A stretch of 33,161 bases of DNA from positions 11,122 to 44,282 of the forward strand of contig JABSQA010000010.1 of NCBI GenBank assembly GCA_013213825.1. Reading direction: 5' to 3'. Position 1 is the first letter of the stretch, and the number at the start of each line of letters is the position of its first letter. Below are positions 17,923 through 26,328 of this stretch, in pieces. The notes under the pieces are model-generated. The model saw nothing but the letters and a program-made list of their open reading frames with translations. It had not been told where the DNA came from and made no database searches. The position numbers and the translations under genes were made by a program. The stretch is from Henriciella sp. (GTDB lineage Bacteria > Pseudomonadota > Alphaproteobacteria > Caulobacterales > Hyphomonadaceae).

Positions 17923-18617
17923 GTCGAAAAACTTGGCCCATCTGGCGTTGGATGCGGCGAGCGATGAAATTCGCCGCCGGTATGTTTGTCGCGCTTCACG
18001 CCTATGCGTTGATTTTAATCGTCCTCCCGGTGCCTGGAACCGCAAATATGGCGGGGCGGGTGATGCAAGGGACCACGGTTTATCATACATGGGTGCCGAT
18101 CGAAGAGATCTCTCCTCATCTGGTTCGCGCGGTGATTGCGGCCGAGGACACGAAGTTCTGCCAACATCCCGGTATTGATATAGAGGCCATCCAAGAGGCC
18201 ATCGACGAACGCGAGCGGCGTGGACAATTGCGCGGCGCCTCAACTCTGACCCAGCAGACCGCGAAAAACGTGTTCTTTTGGAATGGCGGTGGCTTGGCCC
18301 GTAAGGGTGGGGAAGCTTGGATGGCCATGTTTATCGATGGCTTCTGGGGTAAGCGCCGCGTTTTAGAAGTTTACTTAAATGTCGCAGAGTGGGGCGATGG
18401 TTTGTACGGTGCGGAAGCCGCAGCTCGGGGCCGGTTCGGCAAATCGGCTAAAGATCTTACGGCTTTTGAAGCTGCGCGCCTCGCCGCAGTACTTCCGAGT
18501 CCGAATAAATGGCGCGTCAATCCAGCTGGACCTTATGTTCGCCAGCGGACGGCGACCCTGCAAGCCCGGATGAAGACGGTGCAGCGCGATGGTCTGGACG
18601 CCTGTATCTGGAACTAA
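17907..18617 (+). CDS. mtgA: Monofunctional biosynthetic peptidoglycan transglycosylase MtgA
   Basis: Family GT51 enzyme of 236 residues that polymerises lipid II into glycan strands at the outer face of the inner membrane. A single N-terminal membrane anchor spans about 20-42, after basic residues WRWMRRAMK. The catalytic glutamate E80 lies in [30 protein letters not shown] (110-125) and [20 protein letters not shown] (149-168) are the other GT51 motifs. There is no transpeptidase domain, so it is the monofunctional type. The ATG lies inside the end of queG (16-base overlap), implying coupled expression, although the functions are unrelated. The stop codon overlaps that of the convergent TPR gene by four bases. 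Confidence 0.96.
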   Translation: MEPSISRKTWPIWRWMRRAMKFAAGMFVALHAYALILIVLPVPGTANMAGRVMQGTTVYHTWVPIEEISPHLVRAVIAAEDTKFCQHPGIDIEAIQEAIDERERRGQLRGASTLTQQTAKNVFFWNGGGLARKGGEAWMAMFIDGFWGKRRVLEVYLNVAEWGDGLYGAEAAARGRFGKSAKDLTAFEAARLAAVLPSPNKWRVNPAGPYVRQRTATLQARMKTVQRDGLDACIWN

Positions 18618-19267
18618 TTGAGCTCTGCTAATCTAATCGCTTCTCGGATTTCACCGCGCAGTACAAGCAGATCAATGTTTTCGGGCTCATAGGACAGCGC
18701 GGCTTCCATATCGGCTTTTGCCGAACGCAAATCTTCCGTCGCGAGGTGCGCGCGGGCTCGTAATGACAGCGCTTCAGAGTCGCTTGGCGCAAGCTCTAGC
18801 GCGCGGTTTAAATCATCGACGCCCTCGACCCAGCGTTCGACCGCCAGATATGCAGCTGCACGATCCTTGTAGACTTGCGGGCTGTCGCTGTTCAGTTTTA
18901 ACGCATCAGAGAGCGCGACAATTGCGGCCTCGGGATAGTTTGCTGCAAGCCACGCATTGCCTGCCTGCGCGAGATATTTGTGGCGATCTTCCAGCTCGAT
19001 CGGATCCGGGGCCGTCGCTAAGGCCTCCAGCCGTGCTGCGCCTTCTTCTAAGCGATCGAGCGCCAAAAGTGCTACAGCATTGCAATAGCGCGCGCGGGGG
19101 CGATTGCCGCTGCTCAACCATGCGAGGGAGTCTTCATATGCCTCACTAGGGGCCGTGTCGGCTTTGATGAGGCAGGTTTCGAGGCGTTCTTGTTCAGCTC
19201 GTGCAATGTCCGCCAGGGCCGATTGGGAGATGGGAAATAAACCGGCTGCAAGGATGGATTCGAACAT
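18614..19267 (-). CDS. Tetratricopeptide repeat protein
   Basis: A 217-residue protein of unknown role. At least three TPR units are visible in the second half: YPEAAIVALSDALKLNSDSP, YKDRAAAYLAVERWVEGVDD with LNRALELAPSD, and LSLRARAHLATEDLRSAKAD with MEAALSYEPEN. An earlier, weaker helix pair precedes them (ARYCNAVALLALDRLEEGAARL). TPRs bind protein partners. The N terminus (MFESILAAGLFPISQSALA) is mildly hydrophobic but lacks basic residues, so export is doubtful. I chose ATG 19267, with AGGGAG seven bases upstream, over an upstream TTG at 19327 that abuts the divergent gene. The stop overlaps that of mtgA on the other strand. A 60-base gap holds the divergent start with the epimerase-like gene. 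Confidence 0.85.
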   Translation of the reverse strand: MFESILAAGLFPISQSALADIARAEQERLETCLIKADTAPSEAYEDSLAWLSSGNRPRARYCNAVALLALDRLEEGAARLEALATAPDPIELEDRHKYLAQAGNAWLAANYPEAAIVALSDALKLNSDSPQVYKDRAAAYLAVERWVEGVDDLNRALELAPSDSEALSLRARAHLATEDLRSAKADMEAALSYEPENIDLLVLRGEIREAIRLAELN

Positions 19268-19327
19268 GGACAAGCTCCCTTCTAAAGCAATATTTAGTGC
19301 GGTAACGAGCCGAAAGGGCGAGCACAA

Positions 19328-20158
19328 ATGACAGATTGGTCAGAACCGCTTTTTCTCATTGGACCAGGGTTTTCAGGTCACGCTTTGGCGCAAATTTGGG
19401 CGGGTCCGGTGTATGGTACGGTCCGGTCTGAGACAGCTCGACAAAAATTGCTCGGCAGCAAGATTGAACCGGTCGATGTCGGGGAATCAGAAGCGTTGGC
19501 CGCGAGCACCATTGGCGCTCATCTGGTGATTAGCGCACCACCGACCTCAGACGGTTGCCCGGCCTTTGCCTTGCTCGGGGCTCACGCGGCTAGAGCGGCG
19601 AGTGTGACCTATCTCTCGACCACAGGAGTCTATGGCGATTTGCAAGGTGGCTGGGCGATGGAATGGACCACGCCCAACCCGCAATCAGAGCGCGGGCGCC
19701 GACGCGTTGCCGCAGAATTGCAATGGCAAGCGTCGACCCCAAATCACCGCATTGTCCGTTTGCCCGGGATCTATGGTCCTGGACGGTCCGCTTTGGACCG
19801 CGTGGGCAAGGGCACGGCACGACGGATCATTCGCGAAGGACAGGTCTTTTCGCGCATTCATGTCGACGATATTGCGCGCGGACTATTGGCTATGATTGAC
19901 GCTAGCGCTGTTGGCATTTTTCATCTCTGTGATGATGAGGCGGCGCCGCCTCAAGATGTGATCGCTTATGCTGCAAACTTGCTCGGTCGGCCACTGCCGC
20001 CCGATATCCCTTTTGAGTCAGCTGAGCTCTCTGAGATGGCGCGGAGTTTCTATTCCGAATGCAAACGAGTCTCGAACGCAAAAATAAAGGCCGCCACGGG
20101 GTGGCGACCTTTGTATCCAACCTATCGCGAAGGCTTGTTGGCTTTGCTTGGCAGTTAA
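19328..20158 (+). CDS. Atypical SDR / NAD(P)-dependent epimerase-like protein (YeeZ type)
   Basis: A 276-residue cytoplasmic protein with a Rossmann fold. The nucleotide-binding loop FLIGPGFSG is at residues 9-17. YLSTTGVYGDLQGGW, the VRLPGIYGPGRS strand, RIHVDDIARGLL and the closing ATGWRPLYPTYREGL are all typical of extended or atypical SDRs. The classic YxxxK pair after STTGVYG is not evident, which places it with the atypical SDRs whose chemistry is often undefined. The cofactor and substrate are therefore unknown. It is divergent from the TPR gene and convergent with the DUF1501 gene. The two convergent stop codons overlap by four bases with no terminator between them. Confidence 0.85.
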   Translation: MTDWSEPLFLIGPGFSGHALAQIWAGPVYGTVRSETARQKLLGSKIEPVDVGESEALAASTIGAHLVISAPPTSDGCPAFALLGAHAARAASVTYLSTTGVYGDLQGGWAMEWTTPNPQSERGRRRVAAELQWQASTPNHRIVRLPGIYGPGRSALDRVGKGTARRIIREGQVFSRIHVDDIARGLLAMIDASAVGIFHLCDDEAAPPQDVIAYAANLLGRPLPPDIPFESAELSEMARSFYSECKRVSNAKIKAATGWRPLYPTYREGLLALLGS

Positions 20159-21591
20159 GTTGAGGCGCCGCTCATAAAGCCAAGGTCGGCCGTGTCGAAA
20201 TTGTTCAAATTCGGCAAAGCGGCGCGCAGTTCTGACGTATTCAAGCCAAACCATCCGCCCATGGTCGCGGCATATTGCTCGACCGATGTGGTCGGCAGAA
20301 GACGTCCGCGAGAGCGCGTATACGAATTGCTGTCTACGTCGGCATAAGGTACTTCGCCATACAAACGTCGACCTTGCACTTGCCCGCCAGCAACAAAATG
20401 GTGACCGCCCCAACCATGGTCGGTGCCATTGCCGTTATCGATCACCGTGCGCCCAAAATCAGACGCGGTGAAGACGACGACATTGTCCCATTCCCCGATC
20501 TCGATCATGGCTTCGCGGAAAGCCGCAATCGCGCCAGCAAGTTCAGAGTGACGGCCTGCTATCGCATTGGCCTGATTGCTGTGCGTGTCATAGCCACCTG
20601 TTGACGCATAAAACATCTGGCGCGAGACGTTGAGGAATTGTCTGATCTTGATGGTCTCAGCGATCGATTGCATTTGGCCAGCCAAGCGCGTGGCTGGGAA
20701 TTGCGTGGCGAATGGCGTCGCGTTTTCCTGCGCCGCCGCGAATTGCTCCGTATTTTCAACAGCTTTGGCAGTCGAGTTGGTGATGTCTTGTTCGAACAGG
20801 CTGCGGCTTTGGAAATCTCTCTTGGCTAAGAAGGCGCGGATCTTATCGCGGGCTGCGTCGTCCCCATCATTGGAACCCAAGACGCCACGATTGGCATAAA
20901 GGTCGGGTTCTTTGATACCGCCCGAACCGACTTTAAACTGTGTAACATCCTCCCCTGCGAGAAAGACGTCATTGCTTGTCGCGGAAATCGCTGAGAAAAT
21001 CCGATTCTGGTTCGGCGCCGAGGCGACGACCTGGTCCATGAAACGACCGCCCCAGCCGCGACTCACGCCTTCAACCCCAAACGACATCCAAGTCGATTGC
21101 TGGTCATTGTGTGAGAAGAGCCGCTTGGGCAAAATCGCGGTGCCATTGTCCATGGCAGGGCGCGTGGTCGGTTCAATCAATGGTCCAACATTGCCGACGA
21201 CGGCTAAGTCGCCATTCTCGAACATAGAATGCAAAGGCGCGAGTTCTTGCGGCAACGCAAACTGGCGCCCCTCAAAGTCGCCCGCATTGTCCATATTCAT
21301 TTGCAGCATATTCGCGCGGTTTCGCGTCGAGGCCGCCGAATTCGCATTATAGGAATTGAACAGTCCCGTCCGGACCGACCGGAGTTGATCGTAAGACGCT
21401 TGGTCATACGGCAAGATCGTATCTGCCCCGTCCATTCCGCCTTTCAGGAAGATACAGATCATCGCCTTATAGCCGCCCGTATCTGCCGCCCAGGCATTGC
21501 TGAATCCCAAGCCAGAAATTGTGCTCATGCTGCTGGCGAAGCCAGCGGTGCCAAGGCCCGCAAGGACGTGACGACGTGAAATATTAGCCAT
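20155..21591 (-). CDS. DUF1501 domain protein, Tat-exported
   Basis: A 478-residue protein with a twin-arginine signal (ISRRHVLAGLGTAGFASSM, cleavage after NAWA). It is exported folded, which fits a metal-bound protein. FLKGGMDGADTILPYD is the usual N-terminal DUF1501 motif. FTASDFGRTVIDNGNGTDHG followed by WGGHHFVAGG carries Asp and His residues like those that bind metals in the alkaline phosphatase/sulphatase superfamily, to which DUF1501 is assigned. No substrate is known. It follows the DUF1800 lipoprotein gene by only 19 bases on the same strand, and this pair recurs in many bacteria, so the two probably act together in the periplasm. The start codon ATG 21591 is supported by GAGGGAGAG just upstream. 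Confidence 0.93.
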   Translation of the reverse strand: MANISRRHVLAGLGTAGFASSMSTISGLGFSNAWAADTGGYKAMICIFLKGGMDGADTILPYDQASYDQLRSVRTGLFNSYNANSAASTRNRANMLQMNMDNAGDFEGRQFALPQELAPLHSMFENGDLAVVGNVGPLIEPTTRPAMDNGTAILPKRLFSHNDQQSTWMSFGVEGVSRGWGGRFMDQVVASAPNQNRIFSAISATSNDVFLAGEDVTQFKVGSGGIKEPDLYANRGVLGSNDGDDAARDKIRAFLAKRDFQSRSLFEQDITNSTAKAVENTEQFAAAQENATPFATQFPATRLAGQMQSIAETIKIRQFLNVSRQMFYASTGGYDTHSNQANAIAGRHSELAGAIAAFREAMIEIGEWDNVVVFTASDFGRTVIDNGNGTDHGWGGHHFVAGGQVQGRRLYGEVPYADVDSNSYTRSRGRLLPTTSVEQYAATMGGWFGLNTSELRAALPNLNNFDTADLGFMSGAST

Positions 21592-21610
21592 TATTACTCT
21601 CCCTCAAGCC

Positions 21611-23374
21611 TTACCAAGTGACCGCATAGGACGGTGAATTCACAACCAGGGTGATTGCTGCTTGCACCACATCTTCTTGGTCAGCCGCAGTGTTCTCAGC
21701 ACTATTTGTACGAATCTCGATGGTCTGTAGAATGTCGACAATATCGACTTTCTCTGCATCCGGCATGCGACCTCCGGTGAGCAAATCATCAAGATGATCG
21801 ACCAACGCCGTTGGGTCATCAACCAAGGCCAGTTCATCCGAATAGTCTGGCGCGTAAGTCTCGATATCGCGATCGCGTTGACTGGCGCGTTCGAAAACAA
21901 AGTCGGTCATGAAGTTCAAGTAGCCGACAGAGCTGCTCTCATTGACGATTTGAAATTCTGGAACGGTGATGTTCTGCGCGCCAGACCCGGTGCCAGGGGC
22001 GACGTAGCCAGGACGATAGAAGTTAAACACGGATGGCGAACTGAACGGTTGCTGTCCCAGAGAATTATCTGAGCTCCGCGTATCGTTCAGTCGCCTTTCA
22101 TTTCCAGCATCAACGCCGCTAATGTCGAACGCGCGAGCCCAATGGGTGAAACGCAAAATAGGTTCACGTACCTTACCCGTTGTTATGGTCGCGCCAGCAT
22201 TTGGCTCCTCAAAGATTGTGGGCTCCAGCAGAACTGCGGCGAGCGTGGCCTCCAAGTCACCGCGTTGGCCAGTGCCGAAGCTGCGACCGCCTTGGGCAGT
22301 GAAACGTCCGGTCTCGAATGCCATTGCGACGCTTTCAATATAGGCCGGCGCTGGATCCGACTGGGTGAACCTTTGGATCAAGAGGCGCGAAATGAAAGGA
22401 GCCACGTTCGGATGCTCGAAAATCGTGTCCAACGCGATCCGAATGCTTTCATCACCTCCGGTTCCCGCGGCGATTGTGGTTCCGAGGAACACTTTTTCCA
22501 GTTCAGAATGCTGCTCTGGATACATAACCATCTGGCGAATATCGCCGTCTTGCGGTTGGTCATTAAAATCGCCGCCCGCCCAGGATAGACCTGTGAACAC
22601 TCGTGCTAGGCCCTCAATGTCGTCATTCGTATAGGTTTCGATCTGTTGGCCTTGTGCGTCTAATTTAGGCGTGCCGTCCATATTCAGTTCGATCAGACCG
22701 ATCGAGAACAATTGCAGGATCTCGCGCGCATAATTCTCATCAGGCATGCGCCCCGAGCGTTCATCGCCTTTACGATTTCGGAGATAGGTCAGCCATTCGC
22801 CCATCGCCGGCGAGTATGTGACTTCTTCGAGCAAGTCGCGATAGTTGCCAAAGGCATTGCGGATCAGAATGTCTTGGTAATAAGCCCGCATCAACTGATC
22901 ATTGTCAGCCGCGTCGGAGTAAACGACGATTTGCGACAGGGCAAAGGCCATACGTTGCCGAAGCTGATCATTCGCGGTGATGATATGGTCCCAATACAGG
23001 TGGTCGACACGATTTGATTGCAAGCGTCCTTCGGTGTCCCGTGGTTGCGAGAGGAGGGCCGGCATTGTCAAAGTGCGCGAGCGTGAAAACTCCGTCGCTA
23101 GCCAATCTGCCGCATCACGCCCTGTCAAAGAGGCGATCTCTGATTTTGAACCTCCGAACGTGGCCCGCGCTAGAAAGCGAGACGCTTCTTCAGCGGTGTC
23201 GATTTTCGATGCTGGATCACTCGGTGTGCCGCCACCGCCACTGCCGGAACCGCCGCCACCGCTAACTGGCGTTCCAGGCGGGACTGACGAGTCTCCACCA
23301 CCGCCGCCACAAGCGACAAGCACCAAACTTGCGGCGAACAAAGCGGCCGCGCTACGCGTTCGAAATACTGACAT
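21611..23374 (-). CDS. DUF1800 domain lipoprotein
   Basis: A 587-residue envelope protein. The signal MSVFRTRSAAALFAASLVLVAC ends in a lipobox. A glycine-, serine- and proline-rich linker follows (residues about 23-55), and then the DUF1800 domain. Its usual motifs are visible: RFLARATFG near the start, LRQRMAFALSQI, MGEWLTYLRN, DENYAREILQLFSIGL, ARVFTGLSW and FNFYRPGY. The function is unknown. I chose ATG 23374, preceded by GAGGGA at the right distance and giving a clean lipoprotein signal. Upstream GTG 23395 and ATG 23389 are in frame but would put hydrophilic residues in front. It is the first gene of a two-gene unit with DUF1501. The flexible linker suggests a domain held away from the membrane. 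Confidence 0.92.
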   Translation of the reverse strand: MSVFRTRSAAALFAASLVLVACGGGGGDSSVPPGTPVSGGGGSGSGGGGTPSDPASKIDTAEEASRFLARATFGGSKSEIASLTGRDAADWLATEFSRSRTLTMPALLSQPRDTEGRLQSNRVDHLYWDHIITANDQLRQRMAFALSQIVVYSDAADNDQLMRAYYQDILIRNAFGNYRDLLEEVTYSPAMGEWLTYLRNRKGDERSGRMPDENYAREILQLFSIGLIELNMDGTPKLDAQGQQIETYTNDDIEGLARVFTGLSWAGGDFNDQPQDGDIRQMVMYPEQHSELEKVFLGTTIAAGTGGDESIRIALDTIFEHPNVAPFISRLLIQRFTQSDPAPAYIESVAMAFETGRFTAQGGRSFGTGQRGDLEATLAAVLLEPTIFEEPNAGATITTGKVREPILRFTHWARAFDISGVDAGNERRLNDTRSSDNSLGQQPFSSPSVFNFYRPGYVAPGTGSGAQNITVPEFQIVNESSSVGYLNFMTDFVFERASQRDRDIETYAPDYSDELALVDDPTALVDHLDDLLTGGRMPDAEKVDIVDILQTIEIRTNSAENTAADQEDVVQAAITLVVNSPSYAVTW

Positions 23375-23581
23375 TACGAAGTCCCTCATACTCACACTAC
23401 TGTTCGTATGACCGCGTTTTTGAGCTCGAAATAGCTAAGTATTTGTAAGGCGGCAGCGTGAATCTAAGCCGGTTTTTCAACCGCTTGTTAAGTATGAAAA
23501 ATTTAACTCAATATTGAACGATTTTTAATCCTGAATCGCCCTAATTCATTACGATTCGCGCCATCCAGTGGATTGCCTGCG
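23375..23581 (-). promoter_or_regulatory. AT-rich upstream region of the DUF1800-DUF1501 unit
   Basis: About 200 bases without a gene, richer in A and T than the neighbours, especially 23470-23530. It must hold the promoter for the DUF1800 gene and the end of the transcript from the quinone oxidoreductase-like gene. Short inverted repeats occur (CGGTT / AACCG at 23471-23484, GAATCG / CGATTC at 23533-23557), but neither has a T tract. No promoter boxes can be assigned with confidence. Confidence 0.3.
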
Positions 23582-24556
23582 TTACGGGTTAACGATTAGT
23601 TTACCCGTAACCTTACGGTTTTTTATCATATCAAATCCTTCGAGCGTGCGCTCGAGCGGCAGATTTGCATGAATATAAGGCCGTGTTTTGCCCTCCCGCG
23701 CCCACGCCCAGATCTGTTCAACATTCTCCCGGCCGCGGTCTGGGAATTGCCGACCATATTCACCCGCCCGTACGCCCACGACTGAAAATCCTTTGATCAG
23801 CGGCATATTGGTCGGGACAGAAGCAATCCGTCCGGAGGTGAAACCGATGACCAGAAGACGACCATTAAAAGCGATACAACGGACGCTTTCATCGAACACA
23901 TCTCCGCCGACAGGATCATAAATCACGTCAGCCCCGCGGCCGTCTGTCAGGGCTTTGACTTGTTCCCGAAAGCCGTCACGCGTGTTGATGACATGGTCTG
24001 CGCCATAGGCTTTGACTTTGGCCAGCTTTTCATCGCTGCCGCCGGTGGCGATGACCGTCGCGCCCAGCAGCTTTCCAACATCGACGGCTGCCATGCCGAC
24101 CCCGCCGCTAGCGCCGTGCACCAATAAGGTTTCACCTGCGTGTAAATGCCCGCGACGAACCAGAGCCACATAGGCGGTCAGATATGCGGCTGAGTAGGAC
24201 GCCGCTTCGTCAAATGACATATTCGCGGGTTTGATTTGCAGTCCTGCAGCGGGCACGATCGCATATTCTGCAAACCCACCAAAGCGAGCGCCGCCGCAAA
24301 CTTCATCGCCAATTTGAAACCCTTCAACCCCTTCACCCAGTGCAGAGATAGTGCCGGACATGTCCATTCCTGGTGCGAACGGTGGATCCAATTTGAGCTG
24401 ATATTTGCCTTGGCAAAGCAAGAGATCTGGGAAGTTGATGCTGGTGGCGCGCACCTCAATCAAAACTTCGCCAGGACCGGGGGAAGGCTTGGCGACATCG
24501 CGCACCTCAACCCCGGAGAAATCATCACTCAGCTGATGGCAGACGAGCGCGCGCAT
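23582..24556 (-). CDS. NADPH:quinone oxidoreductase family protein (zinc-free MDR)
   Basis: A 324-residue member of the medium-chain dehydrogenase/reductase superfamily. The N-terminal GroES-like domain includes VRATSINFPDLLLCQGKY and PGMDMSGTISALGEGV. The nucleotide-binding domain has LLVHGASGGVGMAAVDVGKLLGA, with the glycine-rich loop at 148-154, and ends KVTGKLIVNP. Zinc ligands of alcohol dehydrogenases are absent, as in quinone oxidoreductases. Such enzymes reduce quinones or alpha,beta-unsaturated carbonyls with NADPH. Its ATG shares one base with the stop of the upstream hydrolase gene (TAATG), implying translational coupling. It is the last gene of the TetR-hydrolase-oxidoreductase unit. 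The likely substrate is the same small compound series, but nothing in the sequence names it. Confidence 0.93.
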   Translation of the reverse strand: MRALVCHQLSDDFSGVEVRDVAKPSPGPGEVLIEVRATSINFPDLLLCQGKYQLKLDPPFAPGMDMSGTISALGEGVEGFQIGDEVCGGARFGGFAEYAIVPAAGLQIKPANMSFDEAASYSAAYLTAYVALVRRGHLHAGETLLVHGASGGVGMAAVDVGKLLGATVIATGGSDEKLAKVKAYGADHVINTRDGFREQVKALTDGRGADVIYDPVGGDVFDESVRCIAFNGRLLVIGFTSGRIASVPTNMPLIKGFSVVGVRAGEYGRQFPDRGRENVEQIWAWAREGKTRPYIHANLPLERTLEGFDMIKNRKVTGKLIVNP

Positions 24557-25590
24557 TATAGTCTCGCATAGGCGTCGCGCACCATCCCTGCAATTTCCAA
24601 ACAGGCCTCTCTCGCAGAAGGCGCGACGGCGGTGAAGGCGGTGAATCCGTGTGCTAGATGATCATAGCATTTGAAGGTCACGTTGACGCCAGCCGCTTCG
24701 AGCTTTTTAGCATAGGCCGCGCCATCATCGACCAATGGATCAAAGCCGGCGGTCGCGATAATCGCTGGCGGGAGGCCCTCCAAACGCGTTTCCAAAGCGG
24801 GCGATAGCAAGACATTGGTGCGGTCAAACGCGTCCGGCAAGTATTGTTGCATGAACCATTGCATTGTGTCGCTCGAGAGTGGGGATGTCTCGCCATAAGT
24901 GGTCGCCGACGGAAACTCTGTGACCAGATCTGTGGCTGGATAGATCAGCAATTGAAGGTCGGGTTTTGGCAATCCGCGGCGGGTCGATTCTTGTGCGATG
25001 ATGGCCCTGAAATTGCCGCCCATACTGTCGCCGCCAATCGCAGCCCGCCCGGCAGGAGCGCCATAATTCTCGGCGTTTTTTAGCGTCCATTCATAAGCTG
25101 AGATACAGTCCTCTAACCCGGCTGGAAACTTGTGTTGTGGGGCCAATCGGTAGTCCACGGAAACAATCGGGCATTTCGCCACCTTAGAGACCATGGAACA
25201 AAAAGCGTGGCAGGCCTCTACGTTCAACACAACGCCGCCGCCCATATGCCAATAGGCCATCATCGGTGCACTGGGGTCTTGGTCGGCAGGGCGATAGATG
25301 CGAACCGGAATCTCATGCCCGTCTTTGCCGGGGATGGTCAGATCTTCAAACGCGACGCCAGGTTCCGGTTTGGCCGCGAACATGGCCATGCCTTCGATCG
25401 CGCCCGCTTGCGCAATTTCTGGCTCCAGCGAGGACATTGGTGGTTGGTTGGCCGCGCCATGGGCAATGAATTGGAAATTTGGGTCAAGGGTACGGCCGCC
25501 CAGAACGACCGGTTCGCCGCCGGCCATTTTGACTTTCCAGCTGGCGGGTAGCTTTAAAAGCAGTTTTGCGATTGTTGCCTGCAGACTCAT
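24556..25590 (-). CDS. Alpha/beta hydrolase, hormone-sensitive-lipase type esterase
   Basis: A 344-residue soluble esterase-like protein. The nucleophile is S189 in GGDSMGGN, with D284 (GFDPLVDDG) and H314 (DHLAHGF) completing the triad. VDYRLAPQHKFPAGLEDC is a strong family hallmark. The oxyanion-hole segment reads YWHMGGGVVL (113-122). The His of the usual HGGG is Met here, and a His sits one place earlier. It probably cleaves carboxylic esters of short or medium size. It lies 44 bases after the TetR gene and overlaps the oxidoreductase gene by one base, so the three are probably co-transcribed and controlled by the TetR protein. Confidence 0.93.
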   Translation of the reverse strand: MSLQATIAKLLLKLPASWKVKMAGGEPVVLGGRTLDPNFQFIAHGAANQPPMSSLEPEIAQAGAIEGMAMFAAKPEPGVAFEDLTIPGKDGHEIPVRIYRPADQDPSAPMMAYWHMGGGVVLNVEACHAFCSMVSKVAKCPIVSVDYRLAPQHKFPAGLEDCISAYEWTLKNAENYGAPAGRAAIGGDSMGGNFRAIIAQESTRRGLPKPDLQLLIYPATDLVTEFPSATTYGETSPLSSDTMQWFMQQYLPDAFDRTNVLLSPALETRLEGLPPAIIATAGFDPLVDDGAAYAKKLEAAGVNVTFKCYDHLAHGFTAFTAVAPSAREACLEIAGMVRDAYARL

Positions 25591-25634
25591 TCCTGAGGCC
25601 CTCCCAGATATGTTTTCTCTGGGCTTAATCTGAC

Positions 25635-26264
25635 CTACGCGTCTGATTTGGCAAGCGCTTCAATCCCAGCCAACATAAGATTTGAGGCAAATTTGGTGGC
25701 TCCCTCCGCGTCAACGGGGCGGCGCTTGAGCATATGATCGCCCAATTCTCGCGCCATGCCGATGGCCGCAGCAGTGATATAATCGCAATCCAAGTGACCA
25801 AGGCCGATTTTGTCCATGACAAGTTCAAGGTCAGCGCAAATCTCTTCAGAGACGGTTTCCATCTCTGGCGTATCGATCCGCACCCCGATCAAGCTCATAT
25901 GCGGTGTGCCGGCTTCAATCGCAGAGCCGTTTTCTTCGGCAAGGAAATTAAAGTATGCGCCATAAGCGGCGTGGAGATAGGATTCTAAATCGGTCGCCTC
26001 TTCGCGCACTTTTTGCAGAAGGGGACGGAAGCGCGCGACGCTGTCATTCGCAATCGCTTCAAACACTTCTTCTTTGGATTTGAAATAATTATAGAATGTA
26101 CCGCTAGCGAGATTGGTCTCGCGAATAATGTCGCGAATATTCGTCGCCTCATAACCAATCCGCGCAAAGACGATCCGCGCCGCTTCCAAAATGGCGCGAC
26201 GGTTAGCTTCTTTTGCGCGTGCACGTTTGCCCATGCGGATTTCAGGGTCGACAGTAATGGTCAT
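25635..26264 (-). CDS. TetR family transcriptional regulator
   Basis: A 209-residue repressor-type protein. The N-terminal helix-turn-helix is clear: NRRAILEAARIVFARIGYEATNIRDIIRETNLASGTFYNYFKSKEEVF, roughly residues 20-70. The C-terminal ligand domain is diverged and does not reveal the inducer. I chose ATG 26264. The longer reading from TTG 26321 begins inside the palindrome described separately and adds residues before the expected N terminus. The Shine-Dalgarno is weak. It is the first gene of a unit with the hydrolase and the MDR oxidoreductase, the classic arrangement of an autoregulated catabolic operon. Basic residues before the HTH (GKRARAKEANRR) are usual for the family. Confidence 0.93.
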   Translation of the reverse strand: MTITVDPEIRMGKRARAKEANRRAILEAARIVFARIGYEATNIRDIIRETNLASGTFYNYFKSKEEVFEAIANDSVARFRPLLQKVREEATDLESYLHAAYGAYFNFLAEENGSAIEAGTPHMSLIGVRIDTPEMETVSEEICADLELVMDKIGLGHLDCDYITAAAIGMARELGDHMLKRRPVDAEGATKFASNLMLAGIEALAKSDA

Positions 26265-26299
26265 AGAATCTCTTATCTCTCTCAAGGACTTAGATTGCC

Positions 26300-26328
26300 T
26301 TAAAAAGTGACGGACCGTCAACTTTTAA
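26300..26328 (-). promoter_or_regulatory. 29-bp near-palindrome, probable TetR-family operator
   Basis: The two 14-base arms, TTAAAAAGTGACGG and CCGTCAACTTTTAA, flank a single central A at 26314 and pair at 12 of 14 positions. The inner core TGACGG-A-CCGTCA is perfect. It lies 36-64 bases before the TetR start, overlaps the stop codon of the upstream DUF6498 gene, and on the minus strand contains TTGACG, which could be a -35 box. Placement, size and symmetry fit an autoregulatory operator; binding is inferred. Confidence 0.65.

Noticed and set aside
23220-23310. Short tandem repeat in the Gly/Ser/Pro-coding stretch
   Set aside because: It encodes the flexible linker after the DUF1800 lipobox. 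Codons vary, so it is not a true DNA repeat array.
23533-23557. Terminator after the quinone oxidoreductase-like gene (GAATCG / CGATTC)
   Set aside because: Six-base stem, 13-base loop and no T tract in the transcribed direction.
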